Shown here: positions 10,735 to 17,529 of the stretch, piece by piece
Position numbering within the stretch: position 1 is the first letter of the stretch
Layout of the letters: each line of letters opens with the position of its first letter
Assembly (NCBI GenBank): GCA_017743375.1
Contig: JAGHYX010000006.1
Coordinates: 1-36,587, forward strand
Source of the DNA: Chloroflexota bacterium
GTDB taxonomy: Bacteria > Chloroflexota > Anaerolineae > J036 > Brachytrichaceae
Length of the DNA stretch: 36,587 nt
Direction: 5' to 3'
Notes under the pieces: generated by a model
The model's database searches: none
Told to the model about the DNA's origin: nothing
What the model saw: the letters and a program-made list of their open reading frames with translations, nothing else
Made by a program: the position numbers and the translations under genes

Positions 10735-10745
10735 AATACGGCCGG

Positions 10746-10819
10746 GCCCGCGTAGTTCAATCGGATAGAACAGCGCCGTCCTAAGGCGCGTGTTGTGGGT
10801 TCGAGTCCTGCCGCGGGCG
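10746..10819 (+). tRNA. tRNA-Arg (anticodon CCU)
   Basis: A 74-nt cloverleaf can be drawn: acceptor arms GCCCGCG / CGCGGGC, and D-arm AGTTCAATCGGATAGAAC. The anticodon stem is GCGCC/GGCGC with loop GTCCTAA (anticodon CCT in DNA), and the T-loop is TTCGAGT. The discriminator is G and CCA is not encoded. It reads AGG codons. Confidence 0.95.
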
Positions 10820-10887
10820 CTCCTCCTGCGCGCTCTCTGGGGCGCGTATGCTTGGCGCGAGCGCACGAGAGTCGTGCATGCACCCAT

Positions 10888-10915
10888 TTGACAAACGGTC
10901 AGGATGACGTATGAT
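10888..10915 (+). promoter_or_regulatory. Sigma-70-type promoter of the shikimate operon
   Basis: A perfect -35 box TTGACA (10888-10893) is followed, after a 16-bp spacer, by the -10 box TATGAT (10910-10915). The predicted transcript start is near 10922, about 13 nt ahead of the aromatic leader ORF and about 200 nt ahead of the first DAHP synthase. It is the best promoter match seen in the window. The preceding sequence 10820-10887 shows nothing else of note. Confidence 0.75.
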
Positions 10916-10934
10916 TTGATACGTCGCTGACGTC

Positions 10935-11036
10935 ATGGCGAACCCAGTGCGCTGCTTTAGCTACTTTTGGTTTAGCTACTTTGCCTGCGAGGGCAGAGGC
11001 TTGCCAGCGCGCGGGTTCGAGACGACCAGCGAGTGA
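10935..11036 (+). CDS. Aromatic-rich leader peptide, putative attenuator (33 aa)
   Basis: A 33-codon ORF (ATG 10935, TGA 11034) too short for ordinary gene finding. Residues 7-18 read CFSYFWFSYFAC, so residues 8-16 hold four Phe, two Tyr and one Trp in nine positions. At the DNA level the dodecamer TTTAGCTACTTT occurs twice (10956-10967 and 10971-10982), flanking the TGG codon. The ORF lies between a good promoter and a strong terminator hairpin, directly upstream of DAHP synthase genes. This is the arrangement of leader peptides such as those of trp and phe operons, where ribosome stalling at scarce aminoacyl-tRNA prevents termination. No Shine-Dalgarno is obvious; with about 13 nt of 5' leader, initiation may be leader-poor. 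Function is inference from position and composition. Confidence 0.75.
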   Translation: MANPVRCFSYFWFSYFACEGRGLPARGFETTSE

Positions 11037-11080
11037 GCAGCAAAAGCGAGCGAAGGGTTGTTGAGAGGCGCGGGGCTGGT
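11004..11080 (+). promoter_or_regulatory. Possible antiterminator pairing in the shikimate-operon leader
   Basis: CCAGCGCGC (11004-11012) can pair with GCGC plus GCTGG of the terminator's 5' arm and loop (11068-11079), leaving a three-G bulge. A second segment, ACCAGC (11025-11030), can pair with GCTGGT (11075-11080). Both pairings exclude the terminator. Both segments lie downstream of the aromatic codons (10956-10982), so they would be free if a ribosome stalled there. The second would be masked by a ribosome at the stop codon (11034). Pairing was drawn by hand; energies were not computed. Confidence 0.5.
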
Positions 11081-11101
11081 AAGCCCCGCGCTTTAATTTT
11101 T
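11068..11101 (+). terminator. Rho-independent terminator/attenuator before the first DAHP synthase
   Basis: Perfect 10-bp arms GCGCGGGGCT and AGCCCCGCGC are separated by a GGTA loop and followed at once by TTTAATTTTT. It ends about 20 bases before the DAHP synthase ATG and does not follow any upstream protein gene in this orientation other than the leader ORF, so it is best read as a leader attenuator. AGGAG (11105-11109), the ribosome-binding site of the next gene, lies just behind it. Confidence 0.9.
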
Positions 11102-11121
11102 GTCAGGAGATCGCGCACGCC

Positions 11122-12264
11122 ATGATGTATCAAACCGATGATGTCCGCATCCGAGAGATTAAAGAGCTGGCCCCTCCGGCGCACCTGATGCGCGAATTCG
11201 CCATCACGCCCGAAGTCGCCAAACTCGTCTATGAGACGCGCCTGGCTGTGCACGACATCCTATATGGCCGGGATGATCGCGTCTTCGTCGTGGTGGGGCC
11301 GTGCAGTGTGCACGACGTGCAGGCCGCGCTTGAATACGCCAGCCGGCTGAAGCCGGTGCGCGCGCGCACCCGCGACGCGCTGGAGATCATCATGCGCGTC
11401 TACTTCGAGAAGCCGCGCACCACAGTTGGCTGGAAGGGGCTGATCAACGACCCTGACCTGGACGGCTCGTTTCGCATCAACAAGGGGCTGCGCCTGGCGC
11501 GCAAGCTGCTGTTGGACGTGAACGAGCTGGGCGTGCCGGCGGCCACGGAGTACCTCGACACCATTTCGCCGCAGTATGTGGCCGACCTGATCTCGTGGGG
11601 CGCGATCGGCGCGCGCACCACCGAGTCCCAGGTGCACCGCGAGCTGGCCAGCGGCCTCTCCTGTCCGGTCGGCTTCAAGAACGGCACGGATGGCAACGTC
11701 AAGATCGCCATTGATGCGATCAAGGCCGCCCGCCAGCCACATCACTTCCTCTCGGTGACCAAGGGCGGGATCAGCGCAATTGTCCACACCGCCGGCAATG
11801 AGGATTGTCACGTCGTGTTGCGCGGCGGCAAGACGCCCAATTACGACAACGCCAGCGTGCGCGCCGTGGCTGAATTGCTGATCCGCGAGGGCTTGCCGCC
11901 GTCCCTGATGGTGGATTGCTCGCACGGCAACAGCAACAAGCAGCCTGAGAACCAACTGAAGGTGGCCGAAGACGTGGCGCGCCAGATAGAGACCGGCGAG
12001 ACTGCGATCGTCGGCGTGATGTTGGAATCGAACCTCGTCGCCGGTCGGCAAGAGTTAGTGGCCGGCAGACCTCTAGAATACGGCAAGAGCATCACCGACG
12101 CATGCATTGGCTGGGAAGACACCGTGCGCTTGCTGGATCGCCTGGCTGAGGCTGTGCGCCGGCGACGGGTTGCTGCGCATTACGGAGTGCGCTCCACGGA
12201 ATACGGGACACGCAATACGCAATACGCGATACGCAATACAGACCATGCGGCGCGTGTGGCGTAG
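11122..12264 (+). CDS. aroG: DAHP synthase, class I-alpha (AroG/AroF/AroH type), with repeat-encoded tail (380 aa)
   Basis: Condenses phosphoenolpyruvate with erythrose 4-phosphate, the first shikimate step. It aligns without gaps over the first half to E. coli AroG: MMYQTDDVRIREIKEL opens it, C61 lies in GPCSVHD, and RVYFEKPRTTVGWKGLIND and GARTTESQVHRELASG are present. Residues known to form the Phe feedback pocket of AroG keep the same numbers (D6, D7, P150, Q151, S180, S211), so Phe-type inhibition is plausible. Homology ends near residue 352; the last about 28 residues are translated from the AATACGC repeat. The strong resemblance to a proteobacterial enzyme suggests transfer. It is first in the operon behind the leader attenuator. 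Confidence 0.94.
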   Translation: MMYQTDDVRIREIKELAPPAHLMREFAITPEVAKLVYETRLAVHDILYGRDDRVFVVVGPCSVHDVQAALEYASRLKPVRARTRDALEIIMRVYFEKPRTTVGWKGLINDPDLDGSFRINKGLRLARKLLLDVNELGVPAATEYLDTISPQYVADLISWGAIGARTTESQVHRELASGLSCPVGFKNGTDGNVKIAIDAIKAARQPHHFLSVTKGGISAIVHTAGNEDCHVVLRGGKTPNYDNASVRAVAELLIREGLPPSLMVDCSHGNSNKQPENQLKVAEDVARQIETGETAIVGVMLESNLVAGRQELVAGRPLEYGKSITDACIGWEDTVRLLDRLAEAVRRRRVAAHYGVRSTEYGTRNTQYAIRNTDHAARVA

Positions 12265-12302
12265 TGAGTGTTTCGTATTCCGTATAGCGTATTGCGTGTT
12301 TC
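12196..12302. repeat. AATACGC-type inverted repeat between the two DAHP synthase genes
   Basis: The left arm (12198-12239) carries a tandem heptamer, CACGCAATACGCAATACGC and continuing. The right arm (12275-12302) reads on the other strand as GAAACACGCAATACGCTATA and continuing to GGAATAC. The arms differ mainly by one extra heptamer. The element supplies the C-terminal tail and stop codon of the first DAHP synthase, and runs up to the first possible start codon of the second. Confidence 0.8.
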
Positions 12303-13346
12303 ATGAGCGTGGTGAAGAGCATGGTCATCGTGATGAAGGCAGGGGCGTCGGCGGCGGAGATCGCCGGCGTGATCAAACACATCGAGAGCATCGGCATGCG
12401 GGCGCATCTCTCCGAAGGGGAGGAGCGCACGATCATCGGGATGGTGGGTGATGAGCGGCCAATTGACGCCAGCTCATTTGAGTTGCTCAGCGGCGTCGAG
12501 CGCGTCCTGCCCATCTTGCGGCCGTTTAAGCTGGCCAGCCGGGACTTTAAGAAACAAAATACCGTCATTCAGTTGCGCGTCAAGAATCGCACCTTGACCA
12601 TCGGCGATAGGCAACTGGCGATGATGGCCGGCCCGTGCGCTGTGGAGAGCCGCGAGCAGATCATGGAGAGCGCGCGGCTGGTGAAAGAGGCCGGCGCGAC
12701 CATCCTGCGCGGCGGGGCCTTCAAGCCGCGCACCTCGCCCTATTCCTTTCAAGGCCACGGCGAAGAGGCGCTGAAATGGATGGCCGAGGCGCGCGACGCT
12801 TATGGGCTGGCCATCGTCACCGAGGTCATGGCGCCGGAGCAAGTGCCGCTGGTGGCGCGATATGCCGATATCCTCCAGATCGGCGCGCGCAATATGCAGA
12901 ACTTCCCGCTGCTCCACGCAGTGGGCGAGAGCCACAAGCCGGTGCTGCTCAAGCGCGGCATGAGCGCCACCATGGAGGAGCTGCTGATGGCCGCCGAATA
13001 CATCCTCTCGCACGGCAACTACGACGTGATGCTCTGCGAGCGCGGAATTCGCACCTTCGAGAAATACACCCGCAACACGCTGGACATCAACGCAGTGCCG
13101 GTGCTCAAAGAGCTCTCCCACCTGCCGGTGATCGTTGACCCCTCGCACGGCACCGGCAAGTGGGAGTATGTTCCCGCAGTCGCCAAGGCGGCCGTCGCTG
13201 CCGGCGCAGATGGATTAATCATCGAAGTGCATCCCGATCCGGCGAAGGCCGTCAGCGACGGCGCGCAATCACTGACGCCGGAGCGCTATCGCGAGCTGGT
13301 CAGCCAGTTACAGCGCGTGGCGGCCGCTGTCGATCGCACCTGTTAG
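12303..13346 (+). CDS. aroF: DAHP synthase, class I-beta with N-terminal regulatory domain (347 aa)
   Basis: Second enzyme for the first shikimate step, of the other class I subgroup (Thermotoga/Bacillus type). Residues 7-75 form the ferredoxin-like regulatory domain ([20 protein letters not shown], then [13 protein letters not shown]) that in Thermotoga binds Tyr/Phe. The barrel follows, with [13 protein letters not shown] (catalytic-site metal Cys at 112), [32 protein letters not shown] and VDPSHGTGK. The ATG at 12321 (MVIVMK) fits the family start better; the ATG at 12303 is at the end of the inserted repeat, so the first six residues are doubtful. It lies 38 bp after the class I-alpha gene. 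Confidence 0.94.
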   Translation: MSVVKSMVIVMKAGASAAEIAGVIKHIESIGMRAHLSEGEERTIIGMVGDERPIDASSFELLSGVERVLPILRPFKLASRDFKKQNTVIQLRVKNRTLTIGDRQLAMMAGPCAVESREQIMESARLVKEAGATILRGGAFKPRTSPYSFQGHGEEALKWMAEARDAYGLAIVTEVMAPEQVPLVARYADILQIGARNMQNFPLLHAVGESHKPVLLKRGMSATMEELLMAAEYILSHGNYDVMLCERGIRTFEKYTRNTLDINAVPVLKELSHLPVIVDPSHGTGKWEYVPAVAKAAVAAGADGLIIEVHPDPAKAVSDGAQSLTPERYRELVSQLQRVAAAVDRTC

Positions 13347-13358
13347 CGAGCACCGGGC

Positions 13359-14213
13359 ATGGACCAACGCACCCTCTGCATCGTGGGGTTGGGGCTGATG
13401 GGCGGGTCGTTTGCCCTGGCCTTGCGCACCTCCGGTTACCCTGGCCGGCTGATCGGCGTCTCGCGCAGCGCCGAGACGCTGCGCTACGCCCAAGCTCAGG
13501 GCATAGTGGATCTGGCGACGGGCGACCTGGGCGCCGCGCGCGAGGCTGAGGTGGTCGTGCTCTGCACGCCGGCCCGCACGATCATCGCCCAGATCGGCCA
13601 ACTGGCCAGCATCTGCAAGCCCGGCGCGATCCTCACCGACATGGGCAGCACCAAGGTGAAAATCGCCCGCGCGATGGATGCACTGCCGGGGCATCTGCGC
13701 GCCGTGGCCGCGCATCCGATGTGCGGCAAGGAGGCCGCTGGCATTCAGGCAGCCGACGCCGGCCTGTTTCGCGGCGCGCCCTGGTTGATCATCCCCACCG
13801 CGCGCACGGATGACGAGGCGCTGTCCGTGGTGCGCGCGCTGGCCGAGCGCGTCGGCGCTTCACCGCGCATCCTTGATGCCGACCAGCACGATGCGTTGTT
13901 GGCGTTCGCCAGCCATTTGCCCTACGCGCTGGCCGTTGCGTTAGTGGCCGCGACAGAGCAGTTCAGCCTGAACCACCCAGAGGTCTGGGAGGTCATGGCC
14001 GGCGGATTTCGCGACACCTCGCGGGTCGCCGCCAGCGACGTGACGATGTGGTTGGATATCCTCCTCACGAACGCCGAGCCTGTGTTGGGCGCGGTGCGGG
14101 ACGTCCAGTTTGCCCTCGATCAGTTCACAGCGCTCCTGGAGCGGCGCGACGAAGCCGGACTGCGGGCTTTCTTACAGGCTGCTGCTCAAGCGCGCAAGGC
14201 GCACTTTCCATGA
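13359..14213 (+). CDS. tyrA: Prephenate (or arogenate) dehydrogenase TyrA (284 aa)
   Basis: Makes 4-hydroxyphenylpyruvate or tyrosine from prephenate or arogenate with NAD(P). The N-terminal nucleotide-binding motif is CIVGLGLMGGSFALAL. VVVLCTPARTI and the family signature AHPMCGKEAAGIQAAD follow, and then the helical dimerisation domain (FASHLPYALAVAL, then GGFRDTSRVAASD). There is no ACT domain and no fused chorismate mutase, so the length is that of the minimal enzyme. Cofactor and substrate preference cannot be read. Its TGA overlaps the aroA start (ATGA), so the two genes are coupled. Confidence 0.92.
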   Translation: MDQRTLCIVGLGLMGGSFALALRTSGYPGRLIGVSRSAETLRYAQAQGIVDLATGDLGAAREAEVVVLCTPARTIIAQIGQLASICKPGAILTDMGSTKVKIARAMDALPGHLRAVAAHPMCGKEAAGIQAADAGLFRGAPWLIIPTARTDDEALSVVRALAERVGASPRILDADQHDALLAFASHLPYALAVALVAATEQFSLNHPEVWEVMAGGFRDTSRVAASDVTMWLDILLTNAEPVLGAVRDVQFALDQFTALLERRDEAGLRAFLQAAAQARKAHFP

Positions 14214-15565
14214 ACCGTTCGCTGTTCCCCGCCAGAACCCTGAGCGGCCTGTTGCGCGTCCCCAGCGACCGAAGCATCACCGTCCGCGCGCTCTTGCTGG
14301 CCGGCCTCGCCGAGGGCACCAGCCGCGTGCTCTGTCCGCTGGAGAGCGAAGACACCGAGGCTGCCAGGGCCTGCATGGCTGCGCTGGGCGTGCCGATCGC
14401 CATTCAGCATGAAGGGGACCTGCCCGCGCTGCGGATCACAGGGCAGGGCCTGCGTGGGCTGCGCGCGCCGGCAGCCACGCTGTTCTGCCATTCCTCCGGC
14501 ACCACGATGCGCCTCTTGGCTGGCTTGCTGGCCGGTCAGACGTTCGGTGCAGCGCTGGACGGCAGCGACCAGTTGCGCCGCCGGCCCATGCGCCGCGTGA
14601 CCGATCCGCTGCGCGCGATGGGCGCGCAGATCGAGGATACGAATGGCTGCGCGCCGTTGCGCATCCATCCTGCGCAAGGGCTGCTGCGCGGGATGTGCTA
14701 CGCCATGCCGGTGGCCAGCGCCCAGGTGAAGAGCGCGCTGCTGTTGGCTGGCCTATACGCCGACGCGCCGGTGACGATCAGCGAGCCGGCGCCCACCCGC
14801 GATCACACCGAGCGCATGTTGGGCGCAGCCGGCGCGAGGCTCCAAATTTCGCATGCCGATAACGGCGCGGCGACCGTCACGCTCTCCCCACCGACCGAAC
14901 CGCTGCGCGCGCTCGACATTCGTGTGCCAGCCGATTTCTCGTCGGCGGCGTTCTTCCTCGTCGCGGCCAGCTTGGTGCCCGGCGCCTGTTTGCGGTTATC
15001 CGGCGTGGGGTTGAACGCCACCCGCACCGGCCTGCTCGACGCGCTCCGGGCGATGGGGGCGCGGATCACCATCGCTGACCTGCGCGAGGAAGGCGGCGAG
15101 CCGGTGGGGGATATTGAGGTGTGCGCAGCCGAGCTCACGGCGATCGAGGTGGGCGGCCCGCTGGTGCCGCGCATGATTGACGAATTCCCCATCTTCGCCG
15201 TCGCGGCAACCCAGGCGCACGGCGTGACGGTCGTCCGCAACGCCGAAGAGCTGCGCGTGAAAGAGAGCAACCGGCTGGAGGGCTTCCTGGCCGAGCTGCG
15301 CAAGCTGGGCGCACGTGCCGAGCCGACCGCGGATGGGTTCGTCATCGAAGGGCCAACCCGCTTGCGCGGCGCGGTCGTGGATGGGCTGGGCGATCATCGC
15401 GCTGCCATGGCGCTGGCGGTCGCGGCGCTGGTGGCCGCCGGCCAGACAACTATCCTGGGCGCGGATTGCGTGACGAAGACCTATCCGGGCTTCTTCGACG
15501 ACCTGGCTCGCGTCGCAACCTTTGACTATGATCGTCGGTCTGATCGGCCATCCGGTGGCGCATAG
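14210..15565 (+). CDS. aroA: EPSP synthase AroA (451 aa)
   Basis: Joins shikimate 3-phosphate and phosphoenolpyruvate. Family blocks are present: RALLLAGLAEGTSRV, HSSGTTMRLLAGLLAG, the ASAQVKSALLLAG block, VPADFSSAAFFLVAAS, EELRVKESNRLEGF and GDHRAAMALAVAAL. The GTTMRLL form is of the Bacillus-like group. Two normally conserved positions differ: the Lys of the GDKS motif is Arg (SDRS, R21), and the Asn of GNSGTT is Ser (HSSGTT, S95). The start is the ATG overlapping the tyrA stop; longer frames upstream lie inside tyrA. The last 38 bases overlap aroE. Confidence 0.94.
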   Translation: MNRSLFPARTLSGLLRVPSDRSITVRALLLAGLAEGTSRVLCPLESEDTEAARACMAALGVPIAIQHEGDLPALRITGQGLRGLRAPAATLFCHSSGTTMRLLAGLLAGQTFGAALDGSDQLRRRPMRRVTDPLRAMGAQIEDTNGCAPLRIHPAQGLLRGMCYAMPVASAQVKSALLLAGLYADAPVTISEPAPTRDHTERMLGAAGARLQISHADNGAATVTLSPPTEPLRALDIRVPADFSSAAFFLVAASLVPGACLRLSGVGLNATRTGLLDALRAMGARITIADLREEGGEPVGDIEVCAAELTAIEVGGPLVPRMIDEFPIFAVAATQAHGVTVVRNAEELRVKESNRLEGFLAELRKLGARAEPTADGFVIEGPTRLRGAVVDGLGDHRAAMALAVAALVAAGQTTILGADCVTKTYPGFFDDLARVATFDYDRRSDRPSGGA

Positions 15566-16352
15566 CCAAAGCCCGCGCATGCAGCAGGCGGCATTTGCCG
15601 CTGTTGGGCTGCGCGATTGGCGCTATGAGCTGTGGGACACGCCCGCCGAGGCGCTGGCTGCGCGGCTCGATGACGTGCGGCGGCGGGCCGATATCGCCGG
15701 CGGCAACGTCACCGTGCCGCACAAGCAAGCCGTCCTCCCCTTCCTCGACGAGGTGACCGCCGACGCGCGCGCCATCGGCGCGGTGAACACGCTCTTCAAG
15801 CGCGCCGGCCGCCTGTGGGGAGACAACACCGACTGGGTGGGTTTCCTGGCCGATTTAGACTTCCATGGCGTGACGGTAGATGCCGGCACGCGCGCCCTGG
15901 TGCTGGGCGCGGGCGGGTCGGCGCGCGCGGTGGTCTATGCCCTGCGCGCGCGCGGCGCGCAGGTGTGGATCTACAACCGCTCGTTTGAGCGGGCGCAGGC
16001 GCTTGCCGAAGCGTTCGGTCGAGAAGGATGTGAGCCGGTGGAGACGCTGGCTGCGCCGGCCTGTCGCTCAGCGACGCTGGTTGTCAACTGCACTCCCGTC
16101 GGCATGTGGCCCGCTGTGGATGCTTCCCCTTGGCCGCGGGAACTGCCCTTTCCGGCGCGGGCGGTGCTCTACGATTTAATCTACCGGCCAGCCGTCACAG
16201 CGCTGATGGGCCAGGCGCGCGCAGCCGGCGCACGGGCCATCGGCGGCGCGGGTATGCTGGCCGAGCAGGGCGCGGCGGCCTTCGCGCGCTGGACTGGCAT
16301 TCCCGCAGCGCGCGTCTCAACCGTCATGCGCGAGGCGTTGAACCATGCTTAG
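15528..16352 (+). CDS. aroE: Shikimate dehydrogenase AroE (274 aa)
   Basis: Reduces 3-dehydroshikimate to shikimate with NADPH. The substrate-binding opening is MIVGLIGHPVAHSQSPRMQ. The catalytic Lys is in GGNVTVPHKQ and the Asp in NTDWVGF. The NADP motif is LVLGAGGSARAVVYAL, with INCTPVG-type VVNCTPVGMWP later. The C-terminal GGAGMLAEQGAAAFARWTG is typical. The ATG at 15528 is chosen over a TTG two codons upstream because the protein then opens at the usual position. It overlaps aroA by 38 bases and aroC by 8. Confidence 0.94.
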   Translation: MIVGLIGHPVAHSQSPRMQQAAFAAVGLRDWRYELWDTPAEALAARLDDVRRRADIAGGNVTVPHKQAVLPFLDEVTADARAIGAVNTLFKRAGRLWGDNTDWVGFLADLDFHGVTVDAGTRALVLGAGGSARAVVYALRARGAQVWIYNRSFERAQALAEAFGREGCEPVETLAAPACRSATLVVNCTPVGMWPAVDASPWPRELPFPARAVLYDLIYRPAVTALMGQARAAGARAIGGAGMLAEQGAAAFARWTGIPAARVSTVMREALNHA

Positions 16353-17529
16353 ATTCCTCACCGCTGGCGAATCTCACGGCCCCTCGCTCACCGCTATCCT
16401 GGAAGGGATGCCGGCCGGCCTGCCGCTCTCTTCCGCTGATATAGACCGGGACCTGGCCCGCAGACAGCAAGGCTACGGCAGCGGTGGGCGCATGAAGATC
16501 GAGCGCGATCACGCGCGCATCACCGCCGGCGTGATGGACGGCAAGACCACCGGCGGCCCGATCGCGCTGGTCGTTGAGAATCTCGACCACGCTAAATGGC
16601 GCGATCGGGAGATCGAGCCGATGACCATCCCGCGCCCCGGCCATGCCGACCTGACCGGCGCGGTGAAGTATGGCTATCGCGAGCTGCGCTTGGCGTTGGA
16701 GCGCGCATCGGCCCGCGAGACGACCATGCGCGTCGCTGTCGGGGCGGTGTGTCGGGCGCTGCTGCGCGAGTTCGGCATCGTTGTGGGTGGCTATGTGCTC
16801 AGCATTGGCGAGGTCTCCGTGCCCGGCCATGCGTCCTCGCCGGATCAAACGTTGTATCAGGCGCGCTTCGCGCAGGCCGAAGCCAGCGAGGTGCGCTGTT
16901 ACGACGAGCCCACGAGCGAGCGGATGCGGGCGCTGATCCGCCAGACCATGGAAGACAAGGACACCCTGGGCGGCGTGATCGAGGTGGTCGCCTTGGGCGT
17001 GCCGCCCGGCTTGGGCAGCCACGTCCACTGGGATCGCCGGCTGAGCGGCCGGCTGGCCCAGGCGGTGATGAGCATCCACGCAGTGAAGGGCGTGGAGATC
17101 GGCGATGGCTTCGCCGAGGCGCGCCTGCCGGGCACGCTGGCCCAGGATCAGCTTTACGTAGAGGACGGCGCGATCCGCCAGCGCACCAACCACGCCGGCG
17201 GCCTGGAAGGCGGCATCACCAACGGTGCGCCGCTCGTCATCCGCGCGGCGCTCAAGCCGATCGCCACCACGCTCACCCCCCTCGATTCGGTGGACTTGGC
17301 CACCGGCCAGGCGGCGCAGACCCGCTATGAGCGCAGCGACTTTTGCCAGGTGCCGCGCGCCGTGCCGATCGTCGAGGCGATGGTGTGCTTTGTGCTGGCC
17401 GATGCGCTGATCGAGAAGCTGGGCGGGGATTCGCTGGAGGAGATGCGCCCGCGCTTTGCGTCGCTGCGCCGCCTGCGGCTCGCCGACCTGCCGATGGACA
17501 ACCGGCCGTGGCGCTTTGGCTATGAATGA
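16345..17529 (+). CDS. aroC: Chorismate synthase AroC (394 aa)
   Basis: FMN-dependent 1,4-elimination of phosphate from EPSP to give chorismate, the branch point to Phe, Tyr and Trp. Signature sequences are visible: the opening LRFLTAGESHGPSLTAILEG, then RRQQGYGSGGRMKIE, RPGHADLTGAVKYGYREL, RASARETTMRVAVGAV, and near the C-terminus CQVPRAVPIVEAMV. The length is normal. It overlaps the genes on both sides by 8 bases. Confidence 0.96.
   Translation: MLRFLTAGESHGPSLTAILEGMPAGLPLSSADIDRDLARRQQGYGSGGRMKIERDHARITAGVMDGKTTGGPIALVVENLDHAKWRDREIEPMTIPRPGHADLTGAVKYGYRELRLALERASARETTMRVAVGAVCRALLREFGIVVGGYVLSIGEVSVPGHASSPDQTLYQARFAQAEASEVRCYDEPTSERMRALIRQTMEDKDTLGGVIEVVALGVPPGLGSHVHWDRRLSGRLAQAVMSIHAVKGVEIGDGFAEARLPGTLAQDQLYVEDGAIRQRTNHAGGLEGGITNGAPLVIRAALKPIATTLTPLDSVDLATGQAAQTRYERSDFCQVPRAVPIVEAMVCFVLADALIEKLGGDSLEEMRPRFASLRRLRLADLPMDNRPWRFGYE

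Noticed and set aside
11068-11101. Terminator for tRNA-Arg/recO
   Set aside because: It lies about 250 bases after the tRNA and downstream of a new promoter and leader ORF, so an attenuator role is more economical, although it could still stop read-through.
12107-12451. A small plus-strand gene across the DAHP synthase junction
   Set aside because: It is a shifted frame through the AATACGC repeat and both enzyme genes, with no independent support.
14048-14209. A start for aroA about 54 codons upstream
   Set aside because: That stretch lies inside tyrA and does not resemble EPSP synthase; the ATG overlapping the tyrA stop gives the normal length.
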